From Rhodobacteraceae bacterium REDSEA-S34_B6 (GTDB lineage Bacteria > Pseudomonadota > Alphaproteobacteria > Rhodobacterales > Rhodobacteraceae): DNA of 54,735 bases. The notes below the pieces were generated by a model. The model searched no databases, was not told where the DNA came from, and saw only the letters and a list, made by a program, of their open reading frames with translations. The stretch is from positions 1-54,735 of the forward strand of contig LUQC01000110.1 in the NCBI GenBank assembly GCA_001627925.1, in the 5' to 3' direction. A program made the position numbers and the translations under genes. Positions 46,072 to 54,162 of the stretch are shown in pieces. Each line of letters opens with the position of its first letter. Position 1 is the stretch's first letter.

Positions 46072-47190
46072 TTAGATATTTTTTAGATACTCTGACACTC
46101 GGCTCAAACCAATTTTTAATACCTCTGGATTATTCGCATAACCAACTCGGATGAAACCTTCCATTCCCATAGCCGCTCCTGGTGTAAACATTACCCCCGT
46201 ATTCTGAAGTAACTTTACACAAAAATCATAAGATTTGATTGGTAACTCAATTTTTATCAAAGCAGTTGTGCCAGAATTTGGCTTGACCCACGAAAGTTTT
46301 TTTTCACCATCTACCCAAGAAGCCAGATAGCTCAAGTTCCCACGGGTAATTTCATGTGAACGCTCTAATAGTCGATCAACACCCTCTAATGCGATCGTAG
46401 CAAGATAATCATCAATCATGCCAACACTGATTGTATCATAATCACGATGGATCATCACATCCTCAATAAGACTGGTGGGAGCCGTCACCCAACCAAGCCG
46501 TAGTCCGGCCAAACTATAAGCCTTAGACATTCCTGCCGTGCTTATTCCTTTTTCATATATATCAGCAATTGAGGCAGTCATGCCACTTCCGTGCTGGTCA
46601 GTGCCACGATAAACTTCATCACACAGTATCCAAGAAGCTGCAGTATTTGCTATGTCGGCAATTTCTTTCAGCATTACCTTGTCAATTAATGAACCTGTTG
46701 GGTTGTTAGGATTTGTTAACGCAATTAGTTTTGTTTCGGGAATAACGAGCCGTTTGAGCTCATCCAGATCAGGCAACCAATTATTCTCTTCCCGTAACTG
46801 CAAAAAGTGCACATCGGCACCTATACTTTTTGGAATTGAAAAATGTTGTTGGTATGTTGGTACAATCGAAACCACACGATCACCATTATCCACCAGTGTT
46901 TTATGAACTAACATATTAGCGCCTATCGTACCGTGAGTAACAAGCACATTTTCAAGAGACTGTTTCTCATACAAAGCAGCTATTGCTTTTCTGAGCCGAT
47001 CAGAACCTTTAATCTCACCGTAAGTCATTTTAAGGCTCAGTATTTCAGATAAATCTTTTTTATTTTTGCCTGTAATTTGGAACAGCTGATCAATTGTCAA
47101 ACTTTCTACACACGTTTCAGCCAGATTATAATCACATTTGGTTTCCCATTCATTCATCCACATTTCAACGCCAAAAGTGTCTATTTTCAT
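46072..47190 (-). CDS. Class I/II fold-type I aminotransferase
   Basis: A 372-residue PLP enzyme. The N-terminus ends in MTYGEIKGSDRLRKAIAALY, VTHGTIGANMLVHKTLV binds PLP, LIALTNPNNPTGSLID and WILCDEVYRGTD carry the cofactor Asn and Asp, and STAGMSKAYSLAGLRLGW holds the PLP lysine. It resembles class I/II aminotransferases of the capreomycidine-synthase-like group, which act on modified amino acids; the substrate cannot be set. The stop is 64 bases from the OCD-family gene and the start nine bases from the methyltransferase stop, so all are in one transcript. Confidence 0.87.
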   Translation of the reverse strand: MKIDTFGVEMWMNEWETKCDYNLAETCVESLTIDQLFQITGKNKKDLSEILSLKMTYGEIKGSDRLRKAIAALYEKQSLENVLVTHGTIGANMLVHKTLVDNGDRVVSIVPTYQQHFSIPKSIGADVHFLQLREENNWLPDLDELKRLVIPETKLIALTNPNNPTGSLIDKVMLKEIADIANTAASWILCDEVYRGTDQHGSGMTASIADIYEKGISTAGMSKAYSLAGLRLGWVTAPTSLIEDVMIHRDYDTISVGMIDDYLATIALEGVDRLLERSHEITRGNLSYLASWVDGEKKLSWVKPNSGTTALIKIELPIKSYDFCVKLLQNTGVMFTPGAAMGMEGFIRVGYANNPEVLKIGLSRVSEYLKNI

Positions 47191-47199
47191 CTGCTACCT

Positions 47200-47982
47200 C
47201 TAAAATGGCTTTCTTGCGCGAATATGATGTGGGCAATGTTCGCCACTGCTTAAAACAGGAACCATTTTTGACCAAGCATTGATTTGATGATTAATGAATT
47301 CTTTTCCATACTTTTCTATAAGCTTATTCTTTTTATTTCCTAACAACCACTCAAGCTCTGCTCGCGCCACCTCTGCGTACCAAGAATTCCTGTTAACGAG
47401 CTCAACTTCCACAAATCCAGCAGTCTTAATCGCTTTTTCATATCTAGCTGGTGATGCCATAGCAAAATCAAGACCTTCAGCTTCAAGATACTCAGCCATT
47501 TCAGGTGAAGGCTTGTGGTCATGACTGATTAACCAATCTGATGCTAAAAAATAGCCTCCCGGCTTGAGAACACGGTAAACCTCAAAAGCTAACGTTTCTT
47601 TATCCGGTATATGTATTATGGAGTCCTTTGAAAAAACTATATCAATATCTTCATTACCAAACGGTAAAGGCCCAGGTTCAACTAATCTAATCGTTACCTT
47701 TTCAGAGGCTCCATCTACTTGTACTCGATCTACTGCAGCATCGCATACGGGCTTTTCGACATCGATGCCTACCACGCTTTTAGCACCATATTCTTTCGCT
47801 AGTAGTACTGCACAAGCCCCCGAACCACAGCCAATATCAATCACTGTCTTACCTTTAATGGAAACCCCTTTTAAGATACGATGCACCTCGTCAACTCCGC
47901 CTGGCGATAAAAAACCATCACCCCAAAGTTCTTCTAAAAATGCTATGACTTGTTGATCATAGAGCGCTTCATCAGACAACAA
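47200..47982 (-). CDS. Class I SAM-dependent methyltransferase resembling phosphoethanolamine N-methyltransferase
   Basis: A 260-residue protein with SAM motif VIDIGCGSGACAVLLAKEYGAKSVVGID. The pattern WGDGFLSPGGVDEVHRIL before it, DIDIVFSKDSIIHIPDKE and [17 protein letters not shown] after it, follow the plan of phosphoethanolamine N-methyltransferases (IFGEGYISSGG, then YSRDAILHLSLE), which make phosphocholine. That likeness is from memory of the family and not an alignment. It is the first gene of the minus-strand cluster and diverges from dctP. It could methylate an amine in this pathway. Confidence 0.78.
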   Translation of the reverse strand: MLSDEALYDQQVIAFLEELWGDGFLSPGGVDEVHRILKGVSIKGKTVIDIGCGSGACAVLLAKEYGAKSVVGIDVEKPVCDAAVDRVQVDGASEKVTIRLVEPGPLPFGNEDIDIVFSKDSIIHIPDKETLAFEVYRVLKPGGYFLASDWLISHDHKPSPEMAEYLEAEGLDFAMASPARYEKAIKTAGFVEVELVNRNSWYAEVARAELEWLLGNKKNKLIEKYGKEFINHQINAWSKMVPVLSSGEHCPHHIRARKPF

Positions 47983-48148
47983 CCATTCCTCTTATTTTAA
48001 GAAAAAAATTAAAGCTACCTTAATGTATATACTGTGGTGAAACAACTTAAAGCACCAGCATTTTTGCAAATAACTGACGAAATCTATATTTACAAAGTCA
48101 GCGATCGTGTTATCTGTTTTTTTTTGAGAAAAAACCGGAGAAAACCAC

Positions 48149-49150
48149 ATGAAAATAATACTTGCCGCTACGGCGGCTTTAGGCATCGCAATATCAGGCA
48201 ATGTGCTGATGGCCGCATGCGACGACGGTGAAATGGTGATTAAATTATCCCACGTCACCAATACCGACAAGCACCCAAAGGGTATTGCAGCGTCACTACT
48301 TCAACAGCGTGTAAATGACGAAATGAACGGTAAAGCTTGTATGGAAGTTTACCCAAACTCAACACTATATAATGATAATCAGGTTTTGGAAGCAATGCTA
48401 CAAGGTGACGTACAAATGGCTGCACCATCGCTCTCAAAGTTTGAGCAGTTCACGAAAGTTTTTCGTATTTTTGACCTTCCATTCATGTTCAAAAACATCA
48501 ATGCAGTTGATGAATTTCAAAATTCTGAAACTGGCCAAGCAATGAAAGAAAGTATGACACGTCGCGGATTACTGGGGCTTGCATTTTGGCATAATGGAAT
48601 GAAGCAAATGTCAGCTAACAAACCACTTGAAATGCCAACAGATGCGAATGGTTTGAAATTTCGTGTTCAAAACTCTGAAGTTCTAAAAGCACAAATGGCT
48701 GCTCTTGGAGGCTCACCTCAGCCAATGGCGTTTTCTGAAGTGTACGGCGCATTACAAACTGGCGTTGTGGATGGCCAAGAGAATACTTGGTCAAACATAT
48801 ATGGCAAAAAATTCTTCGAAGTTCAGGATGGAGTCACTGAAACAAATCACGGTATCATTGACTACATGCTAGTTACATCAACAGATTGGTGGGATAGCTT
48901 GGATGCGGGAATGCGTGATCAGCTTTCTAAAATAGTTGATGAAGTCACTGAAGCTCGTAACTCGGAGTCCACTGCTGTTAATGAATCAGCAAAGCAAGAG
49001 ATCATTAGTTCAGGTGGTGTAGTTCGCCAATTAACTTCGGCACAGAGAGATGCATGGGTCGCTGCCATGATGCCAGTATGGGATCAATTTAAAGATGATG
49101 TTGGAGAAGAAAATATTGCTGCTGCGCAAGCAATAAACGCTAATCATTAA
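48149..49150 (+). CDS. dctP: DctP, TRAP transporter periplasmic C4-dicarboxylate-binding protein
   Basis: High-affinity periplasmic receptor. A signal peptide (MKIILAATAALGIAISGNVLMAA, cut near residue 23) precedes the DctP core: IKLSHVTNTDKHPKG, EVYPNSTLYNDNQVLEAMLQGDVQMAAPSLSKFEQF, FDLPFMF, AFWHNGMKQMSANKPL, LKFRVQNSEVLKAQMAALGGSPQPMAFSEVYGALQTGVVDGQENTWSNIY. The LKFRVQ arginine binds the carboxylate in the family. This branch favours succinate, malate and fumarate. GGAGAAAACCAC precedes the ATG. A strong hairpin separates it from dctQ. Confidence 0.93.
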   Translation: MKIILAATAALGIAISGNVLMAACDDGEMVIKLSHVTNTDKHPKGIAASLLQQRVNDEMNGKACMEVYPNSTLYNDNQVLEAMLQGDVQMAAPSLSKFEQFTKVFRIFDLPFMFKNINAVDEFQNSETGQAMKESMTRRGLLGLAFWHNGMKQMSANKPLEMPTDANGLKFRVQNSEVLKAQMAALGGSPQPMAFSEVYGALQTGVVDGQENTWSNIYGKKFFEVQDGVTETNHGIIDYMLVTSTDWWDSLDAGMRDQLSKIVDEVTEARNSESTAVNESAKQEIISSGGVVRQLTSAQRDAWVAAMMPVWDQFKDDVGEENIAAAQAINANH

Positions 49151-49167
49151 ATCGATGCAAATAAATG

Positions 49168-49190
49168 CCGGCCATTCGTAAAATGGCCGG
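49168..49190 (+). repeat. Intercistronic hairpin between dctP and dctQ
   Basis: CCGGCCATT / AATGGCCGG, a perfect 9-base GC-rich stem with a CGTAA loop, 17 bases after the dctP stop. No T-run follows (TCATAAAATC), so most transcripts should not end here. Such hairpins after a binding-protein gene usually protect its message and lower expression of the membrane subunits downstream. Confidence 0.75.
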
Positions 49191-49231
49191 TCATAAAATC
49201 TTATAATTAACCATCAATAATATATTTTAAA

Positions 49232-49810
49232 ATGCCGGATACAGAACATCATCACGGAAAGTCGAGAGTTTCACGCTTTATAGACGAAATTGAGGAAACT
49301 ATTATTGCCATCATTTTGGCACTAATGGTGACAATTACATTTATAAATGTCGTATTACGCTACGGGTTTAATTCAGGTTTGATCTGGGGTCTGGAAATGG
49401 TCACCTTCCTTTTTGCTTGGTTAGTATTACTTGGAATTAGTTACGCGGTGAAGAAAAAATTACACCTTGGTGTAGATGCTCTGTTAAACATTTGTTCAGC
49501 CCCAAGTAAGCGTATTTTGGCCTTAACAGCAGTAATTTTATGTATTTTGTACGCTTTATTATTATTTAAAGGTTCTTGGGATTACTGGGCAAATTTTGCA
49601 AACTTACCGCAGACTACTGGACGATGGTTTCCAACAGGGTTTGAAGAGATGAAAAGAACTTCGTACCGTTCGTGGTATGAGGTTATTGATATTCATATGC
49701 CAGACTGGTTGCAAGTAATGTTTAAAATAATTGAAGGCAAACAAGATTCACTAATAGTAAGTCATGAGGCAGAAGATAGAGTTGAAAAAATAAGCGAACC
49801 GGAAGTTTAG
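49232..49810 (+). CDS. dctQ: DctQ, TRAP transporter small membrane subunit
   Basis: The 192-residue protein has four predicted helices, beginning IIAIILALMVTITFINVVLRYGFNSGLIWGLEMVTFLFAWLVLLGISYAVKKKLHLGVDALL, the conserved DctQ core with the RY and WxxE elements. It bridges the receptor and the DctM channel. A soluble tail of about 60 residues follows the last helix and is longer than usual. It is followed by dctM after 10 bases (GAGGCAAATTA is the ribosome site). Confidence 0.92.
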   Translation: MPDTEHHHGKSRVSRFIDEIEETIIAIILALMVTITFINVVLRYGFNSGLIWGLEMVTFLFAWLVLLGISYAVKKKLHLGVDALLNICSAPSKRILALTAVILCILYALLLFKGSWDYWANFANLPQTTGRWFPTGFEEMKRTSYRSWYEVIDIHMPDWLQVMFKIIEGKQDSLIVSHEAEDRVEKISEPEV

Positions 49811-49820
49811 AGGCAAATTA

Positions 49821-51140
49821 ATGGAAGTCGCTATTTTATTCCTATTAGTAATTGCAATGCTAATGATAGGCGTTCCTATTGCAATATCTCTTGGTCTATC
49901 CTCCATTTTTTTTCTTTTAACATTAAGTGATACTTCACTCGCCTCCATCGCCCAATCCTTTTTCCAAGCGATGGCTGGACATTACACACTATTGGCCATT
50001 CCATTTTTTATTCTTGCATCATCATTCATGTCCACTGGGGGTGTTGCCAAAAGAATTATTCGCTTCTCAATTGCGGTTGTAGGACATTTCCCTGGGGGGC
50101 TTGCAATAGCGGGCGTTTTTGCTTGCATGCTATTTGCTGCTTTGTCCGGATCGTCACCAGCTACCGTTGTGGCTATCGGTACAATCGTTATTGCGGGAAT
50201 GAGGCAGGTTGGGTATTCGAAAGAGTTTGCAGCAGGCGTAATTGCAAACGCAGGCACATTAGGAATATTAATACCACCATCTATTGTAATGGTAGTATAC
50301 GCGTCCGCTACAGATGTGTCAGTAGGCAGAATGTTCCTTGCAGGGGTGATACCCGGTTTGTTGGCTGGTATCATGTTAATGGGGAATGAGATTTTTGCTT
50401 CTGCAAGAGAAGCAGTTTGGGGGCTTTTTCTCATAGTTATCATTCTAGGCGGTATATATGGTGGAATTTTTACCCCTACAGAGGCCGCCGCAGTTGCATC
50501 CGTTTATGCATTTTTCATTGCAGTTTTCGTTTACCGCGATATGGGACCACTTGCAGCGAGGGAAGGCAAACCGCGACAAAACTTAATACAAAACCCATCA
50601 GCATTAATAACGGCTTTTTTCCATAAAGACACTAGAGATACTTTATTCGAAGCTGGAAAACTGACAGTTACATTGATGTTTATAATCGCCAACGCTCTTA
50701 TCCTTAAGCATGTTTTAACTGACGAACAAATACCGCAACAGATTGCTAGTGCAATGCTTTCTGCAGGGTTCGGCGCTATTATGTTTTTAGTGATCGTAAA
50801 TATAATTTTACTGATTGGTGGTCAGTTCATGGAACCATCAGGATTAATAGTAATTGTAGCACCATTAGTATTTCCAATTGCAATCGAACTAGGGATTGAC
50901 CCTATACATCTTGGAATTATCATGGTTGTAAACATGGAGATAGGTATGATTACGCCACCTGTTGGCTTAAACCTATTTGTTACATCTGGTGTAGCCAGAA
51001 TGCCAATGATGTCAGTTGTAAGAGCGGCTCTACCATTTTTGGGTGTCTTATTTATATTCTTAATTTTGATAACTTACGTTCCAATAATCTCTACATTTTT
51101 GCCAACGTATTTCATGGGGCCTGAAATTATCACCAAGTGA
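49821..51140 (+). CDS. dctM: DctM, TRAP transporter large membrane subunit
   Basis: Sodium-driven transport channel of the TRAP system, 439 residues with about 12 helices. Typical elements: FLLVIAMLMIGVPIAISLGLSSIFF at the start, YTLLAIPFFILASSFMSTGGVAKRII, LFAALSGSSPATVVAIGTIVI, ANAGTLGILIPPSIVMVVYASATDVSVGRMFLAGVIPGL and later MITPPVGLNLFVTSGVA. It completes the dctPQM operon and converges on the zinc alcohol dehydrogenase gene with two bases between stops. Confidence 0.94.
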   Translation: MEVAILFLLVIAMLMIGVPIAISLGLSSIFFLLTLSDTSLASIAQSFFQAMAGHYTLLAIPFFILASSFMSTGGVAKRIIRFSIAVVGHFPGGLAIAGVFACMLFAALSGSSPATVVAIGTIVIAGMRQVGYSKEFAAGVIANAGTLGILIPPSIVMVVYASATDVSVGRMFLAGVIPGLLAGIMLMGNEIFASAREAVWGLFLIVIILGGIYGGIFTPTEAAAVASVYAFFIAVFVYRDMGPLAAREGKPRQNLIQNPSALITAFFHKDTRDTLFEAGKLTVTLMFIIANALILKHVLTDEQIPQQIASAMLSAGFGAIMFLVIVNIILLIGGQFMEPSGLIVIVAPLVFPIAIELGIDPIHLGIIMVVNMEIGMITPPVGLNLFVTSGVARMPMMSVVRAALPFLGVLFIFLILITYVPIISTFLPTYFMGPEIITK

Positions 51141-51142
51141 AA

Positions 51143-52123
51143 TTATTGCCACGGCTTAAGAACTATTTTCGGCGCTGCAACGTTATTCCTACGAAGATCT
51201 TGAAAGGAACTTTCACCTTCCGAAAGTGGGCGCTTCTCGATCCAATCTAATGTACCTAGACGCCCAGCAAATAATGCTTCTGCAGTATCTTTAAAATCTT
51301 GTGCAGTATAAGTGAAGGTCCCGATAAAGGTTATTTCCTGAAGGGTTATACGCCTAACATCAAGACCATTAGTGTTGTCTCCTAAACCCACGTGTGCAAT
51401 GACCCCGCCGGGGGATACAAGTTGTGATGCCACAGCACGAGTTGAGCCAAAGCCCACTGCGTCAATAACGATTGAAAATGAACTCTCAGTTTTTTCCACA
51501 ACTTTGGCATCTATATGTTCCAGCAAATATTGTCTACGCAACGGATTAAATTCTGATATTGTCAGTTCAGAAATACCCATAGCCTTGAGAGCCAATGCAG
51601 TCGCCAGACCAATTGCACCACCACCAATTACTAGAGCTTTTTTTTCCATATTAGCGTCAATTGCATTGGCAGCTAATTTGGCAGTATGCCAACCAACAGC
51701 CAAAGGCTCAACTAAGGCTGCTTTATCAAGAGAATACTTAGTTGGTACATTAACCAGATTTCTTTCAGGAATAGTTACATATTGCGCAAATGCACCCTCT
51801 CTTGGAGGCATGGAAATAATTTGCCTGTCAGGACAGATGTTTTCTCTTCCACTTCCACAAGCCGAACACTTACCGCATGAAACAAGAGGGTTTATTGTAA
51901 CCCGTTCACCATCTCGAGCACCCTCACAAATAATTCCAGCTGCTTCATGACCCAAGATCAATGGAGCTGGACGCCTTTCATCGTGGCCTAAATAGGCATG
52001 CATATCAGAACCGCAAATTCCTACCGCTTTAATCATTATAAGGAAGTGGTCTTGTCTCGGGTTTGGATCAGGGACTTCACGGTAAGAAATAGCTTTGGGA
52101 CCATCGTAAACAAGTGCCTTCAT
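51143..52123 (-). CDS. Zinc-dependent medium-chain alcohol/polyol dehydrogenase
   Basis: An MDR-family NAD(P) dehydrogenase of 326 residues, similar to threonine-, sorbitol- and galactitol-1-phosphate dehydrogenases. Catalytic zinc ligands: Cys in VGICGSDMHAYLG and His-Glu in LILGHEAAGIICEGA. The structural zinc lobe has four cysteines in CGKCSACGSGRENICPD. The Rossmann motif is VIGGGAIGLATALALKAMG. The substrate is an alcohol or polyol that cannot be specified. It is monocistronic on the minus strand, upstream of a gap of 290 bases with no recognisable feature beyond a weak hairpin. Confidence 0.88.
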   Translation of the reverse strand: MKALVYDGPKAISYREVPDPNPRQDHFLIMIKAVGICGSDMHAYLGHDERRPAPLILGHEAAGIICEGARDGERVTINPLVSCGKCSACGSGRENICPDRQIISMPPREGAFAQYVTIPERNLVNVPTKYSLDKAALVEPLAVGWHTAKLAANAIDANMEKKALVIGGGAIGLATALALKAMGISELTISEFNPLRRQYLLEHIDAKVVEKTESSFSIVIDAVGFGSTRAVASQLVSPGGVIAHVGLGDNTNGLDVRRITLQEITFIGTFTYTAQDFKDTAEALFAGRLGTLDWIEKRPLSEGESSFQDLRRNNVAAPKIVLKPWQ

Positions 52124-52413
52124 TTTCCAGTATACCTATTCCTTTTTCATCACCATCTTATTCTAACTCACTTTAAATATCCTGCACAATTTTCCGAGTT
52201 TTAATACCGCTATTGTGTGATTGGCGAGGTTCTTTTCTTAAATATATTTTAGTCATTTTTGGTATGATAAAGCTGATCTAGTCATACACGGAACCTGCAA
52301 ATCATTTTGTCGGGGCATCAGCATATCATGGCCCCAGCAAATGAAGTTCAATTAAAATTTAGTTCCAAGCAAAAGTAGTATTGCGTGCTTTTAGAAAGTT
52401 ACGCGAGCATTTT

Positions 52414-53082
52414 TTAAACTTCTACTCTGAGTGCTGCCTCATTAAATTCTCTCACTGCCTTTATAGTAAAATCGTCATTCATTAGTTCCTCCGCAATACT
52501 CGGTGAAATTGTAAAGTATACATGCCCTTGTGCTGCAAGTGTCATCATTTGTTCAAGAGAACGAATGGAAGCTACAAGTATTTTACACTGGTTGGTAGAA
52601 TGTTTTTCCAAATCTTTCATTAAAGACATATGATCATAAGCGTCCAACCCAGCTTCTTCCATTCGACCAAAGTATGGTGCTATATAATCGGCCTCTATGG
52701 CATCTGCCGTAATGTATTGTTTAGAATGATAACATGCTGTCATCAAGATAGAGAGCCCAAGCCTTTTCATTTCTGGCACTAATTTTACACCTTCTTTAGT
52801 CAAAGGTACTTTAACTACAAAGTTAAAATTAAAATTTTGTGCTTCTTCATTTCGCTGCGCTGCGAAACTAATTGCCGTTTCATCGCAACTTGGCACCTGT
52901 ATATGGAACTCTTTTACGTTGAGTTTATCAGCCGAGGCCATTTTGGATGGCCAATTTATACTCGAATAAAATAAACCAGCTCGTTGTGCCAAAATAGGAT
53001 TTGTTGTAATACCATAGAAAAGACCAGAAGGCATCCATTCCTGCCATGATTTAACATCAAAAGAGTCCAAGTATAATTTCAC
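52414..53082 (-). CDS. Transaldolase-family protein (TalC/fructose-6-phosphate aldolase type)
   Basis: A 222-residue TIM-barrel protein of the short transaldolase group. The start MKLYLDSFDVKSWQEWMPSGLFYGITTNPILAQRAG matches the usual LYLDTAD and GVTTNPSL elements; FVVKVPLTKEGVKLVPEMK carries the Schiff-base lysine; LILMTACYHSKQYITADAIEADYIAPYFGRMEEAG resembles the catalytic-face AQAxLAAxAGAxYVSPFVGR segment. Substitutions relative to typical FSA (for example ACYHSKQ for the conserved FSxxQA) suggest a different substrate. Monocistronic. Confidence 0.85.
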   Translation of the reverse strand: MKLYLDSFDVKSWQEWMPSGLFYGITTNPILAQRAGLFYSSINWPSKMASADKLNVKEFHIQVPSCDETAISFAAQRNEEAQNFNFNFVVKVPLTKEGVKLVPEMKRLGLSILMTACYHSKQYITADAIEADYIAPYFGRMEEAGLDAYDHMSLMKDLEKHSTNQCKILVASIRSLEQMMTLAAQGHVYFTISPSIAEELMNDDFTIKAVREFNEAALRVEV

Positions 53083-53305
53083 GTAAAAAATTCCAAAAAA
53101 TATCTAAGTCTATAAACTTTACCGAATTACGATAATTAATTTAGTCATGTTTCTCAAGCACCTGAGAGGAGCAATCTATCAAGTCGATCTTGAACCTTCT
53201 CAATGCAATTTTATATCGGTGATAAGGAAATAGGCGTAAAAGTTTATTGCGACTTATTAAGCGCCTTTAAATTGCAATTTTTATTATCATGTTTCTGATT
53301 TTAAG

Positions 53306-54022
53306 ATGAAAACAAACTGGTATTCTATTTACTCACAAATACTGCAAACTCTTCTGTTGCCTGTTCTCTTGTTTCAGGGGTGGAAGTTAAGGAAAAATAT
53401 AATTGAACTTCCAGAAGCAACTGGAGACCGGCGTGGAACTATTGGAAAAGGGAATAATCTCAGATTGATCTTTTTAGGGGACTCCTCTGCATGTGGCGTT
53501 GGTGTTTCTCATTTAGACCAGGCACTATCTGGTAAACTCCTTAATATTTTAAGTCAGAAATATTCGTGTGTTTGGCAAGTTTTTGGCAGAAGTAAATTAA
53601 TGACTTCAGAGCTCACTACGTTAATTTCGAAGGAAGAAAAAAGAAAGTTCGACATAGCAATATTATGCATTGGCATGAACGACATTACGGATGGGAAAAG
53701 TGTCGAAACCTGGATGCGTGATATTTTAAAATTACGCGAAATGATAATAAAAAAATATGATATTTCACAGATAATATTCTCTGGAATTCCACCTGTTCGC
53801 AAATTAACCCAAGTACCCCACCCGCTATTACATGTATTAAGTCTTAAAGCATATATTTTTGAAAAAGCTCTAAGGGACTTTTGTAAAAAAAATGAAGAAT
53901 GCTGCTTTATTGATATTGATTTGCCAGTATCGAGCCAAACAATGGCTATTGATGGCTTTCACCCTAACGAAGTTTTCTACAGTGCTTGGGCGCAACGCAT
54001 TAGTAAGTCTATAGCTAAATAA
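53306..54022 (+). CDS. SGNH/GDSL-family hydrolase
   Basis: A 238-residue esterase or lipase. Block I is LIFLGDSSACGVGVSH with the catalytic serine in GDS; block III is CIGMNDITDG with the GxND Asn and Asp; block V is DGFHPNEVFY with the catalytic Asp and His. An N-terminal hydrophobic stretch (ILQTLLLPVLLFQGW) may anchor or export it. The adjacent partial ABC-transporter ATPase is often paired with an arylesterase (TesA), but the two are on the same strand here, so the link is only suggestive. Confidence 0.87.
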   Translation: MKTNWYSIYSQILQTLLLPVLLFQGWKLRKNIIELPEATGDRRGTIGKGNNLRLIFLGDSSACGVGVSHLDQALSGKLLNILSQKYSCVWQVFGRSKLMTSELTTLISKEEKRKFDIAILCIGMNDITDGKSVETWMRDILKLREMIIKKYDISQIIFSGIPPVRKLTQVPHPLLHVLSLKAYIFEKALRDFCKKNEECCFIDIDLPVSSQTMAIDGFHPNEVFYSAWAQRISKSIAK

Positions 54023-54162
54023 ACTTAAACCATGTTCAGATTAGTAATTTAAAAGACTACCGAGATTTTTTATAGTAGTAGATCCATTATCAGCAAGTCA
54101 AAGCTTATGCAGACTTTCAAAGTTACATTACTGCTCTATTTTGCATTTATGCGAGGGAAGCA

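Noticed and set aside
48034-48231. Short plus-strand frame ahead of dctP
   Set aside because: It overlaps the start of dctP in another frame and has no family-like sequence; the gap is better read as a divergent promoter region.
43999-48270. Ectoine utilisation (uehABC-eutABCDE) locus
   Set aside because: EutB- and EutC-like genes and a TRAP transporter are present, but eutA, eutD and eutE are absent and the TRAP receptor reads as a C4-dicarboxylate DctP, so I did not name the locus this way.
52124-52413. Hairpin GGGGC...GCCCC at 52312-52335 as a riboswitch or small RNA
   Set aside because: The stem is short, has a bulge and lacks any conserved riboswitch core or promoter I can recognise.
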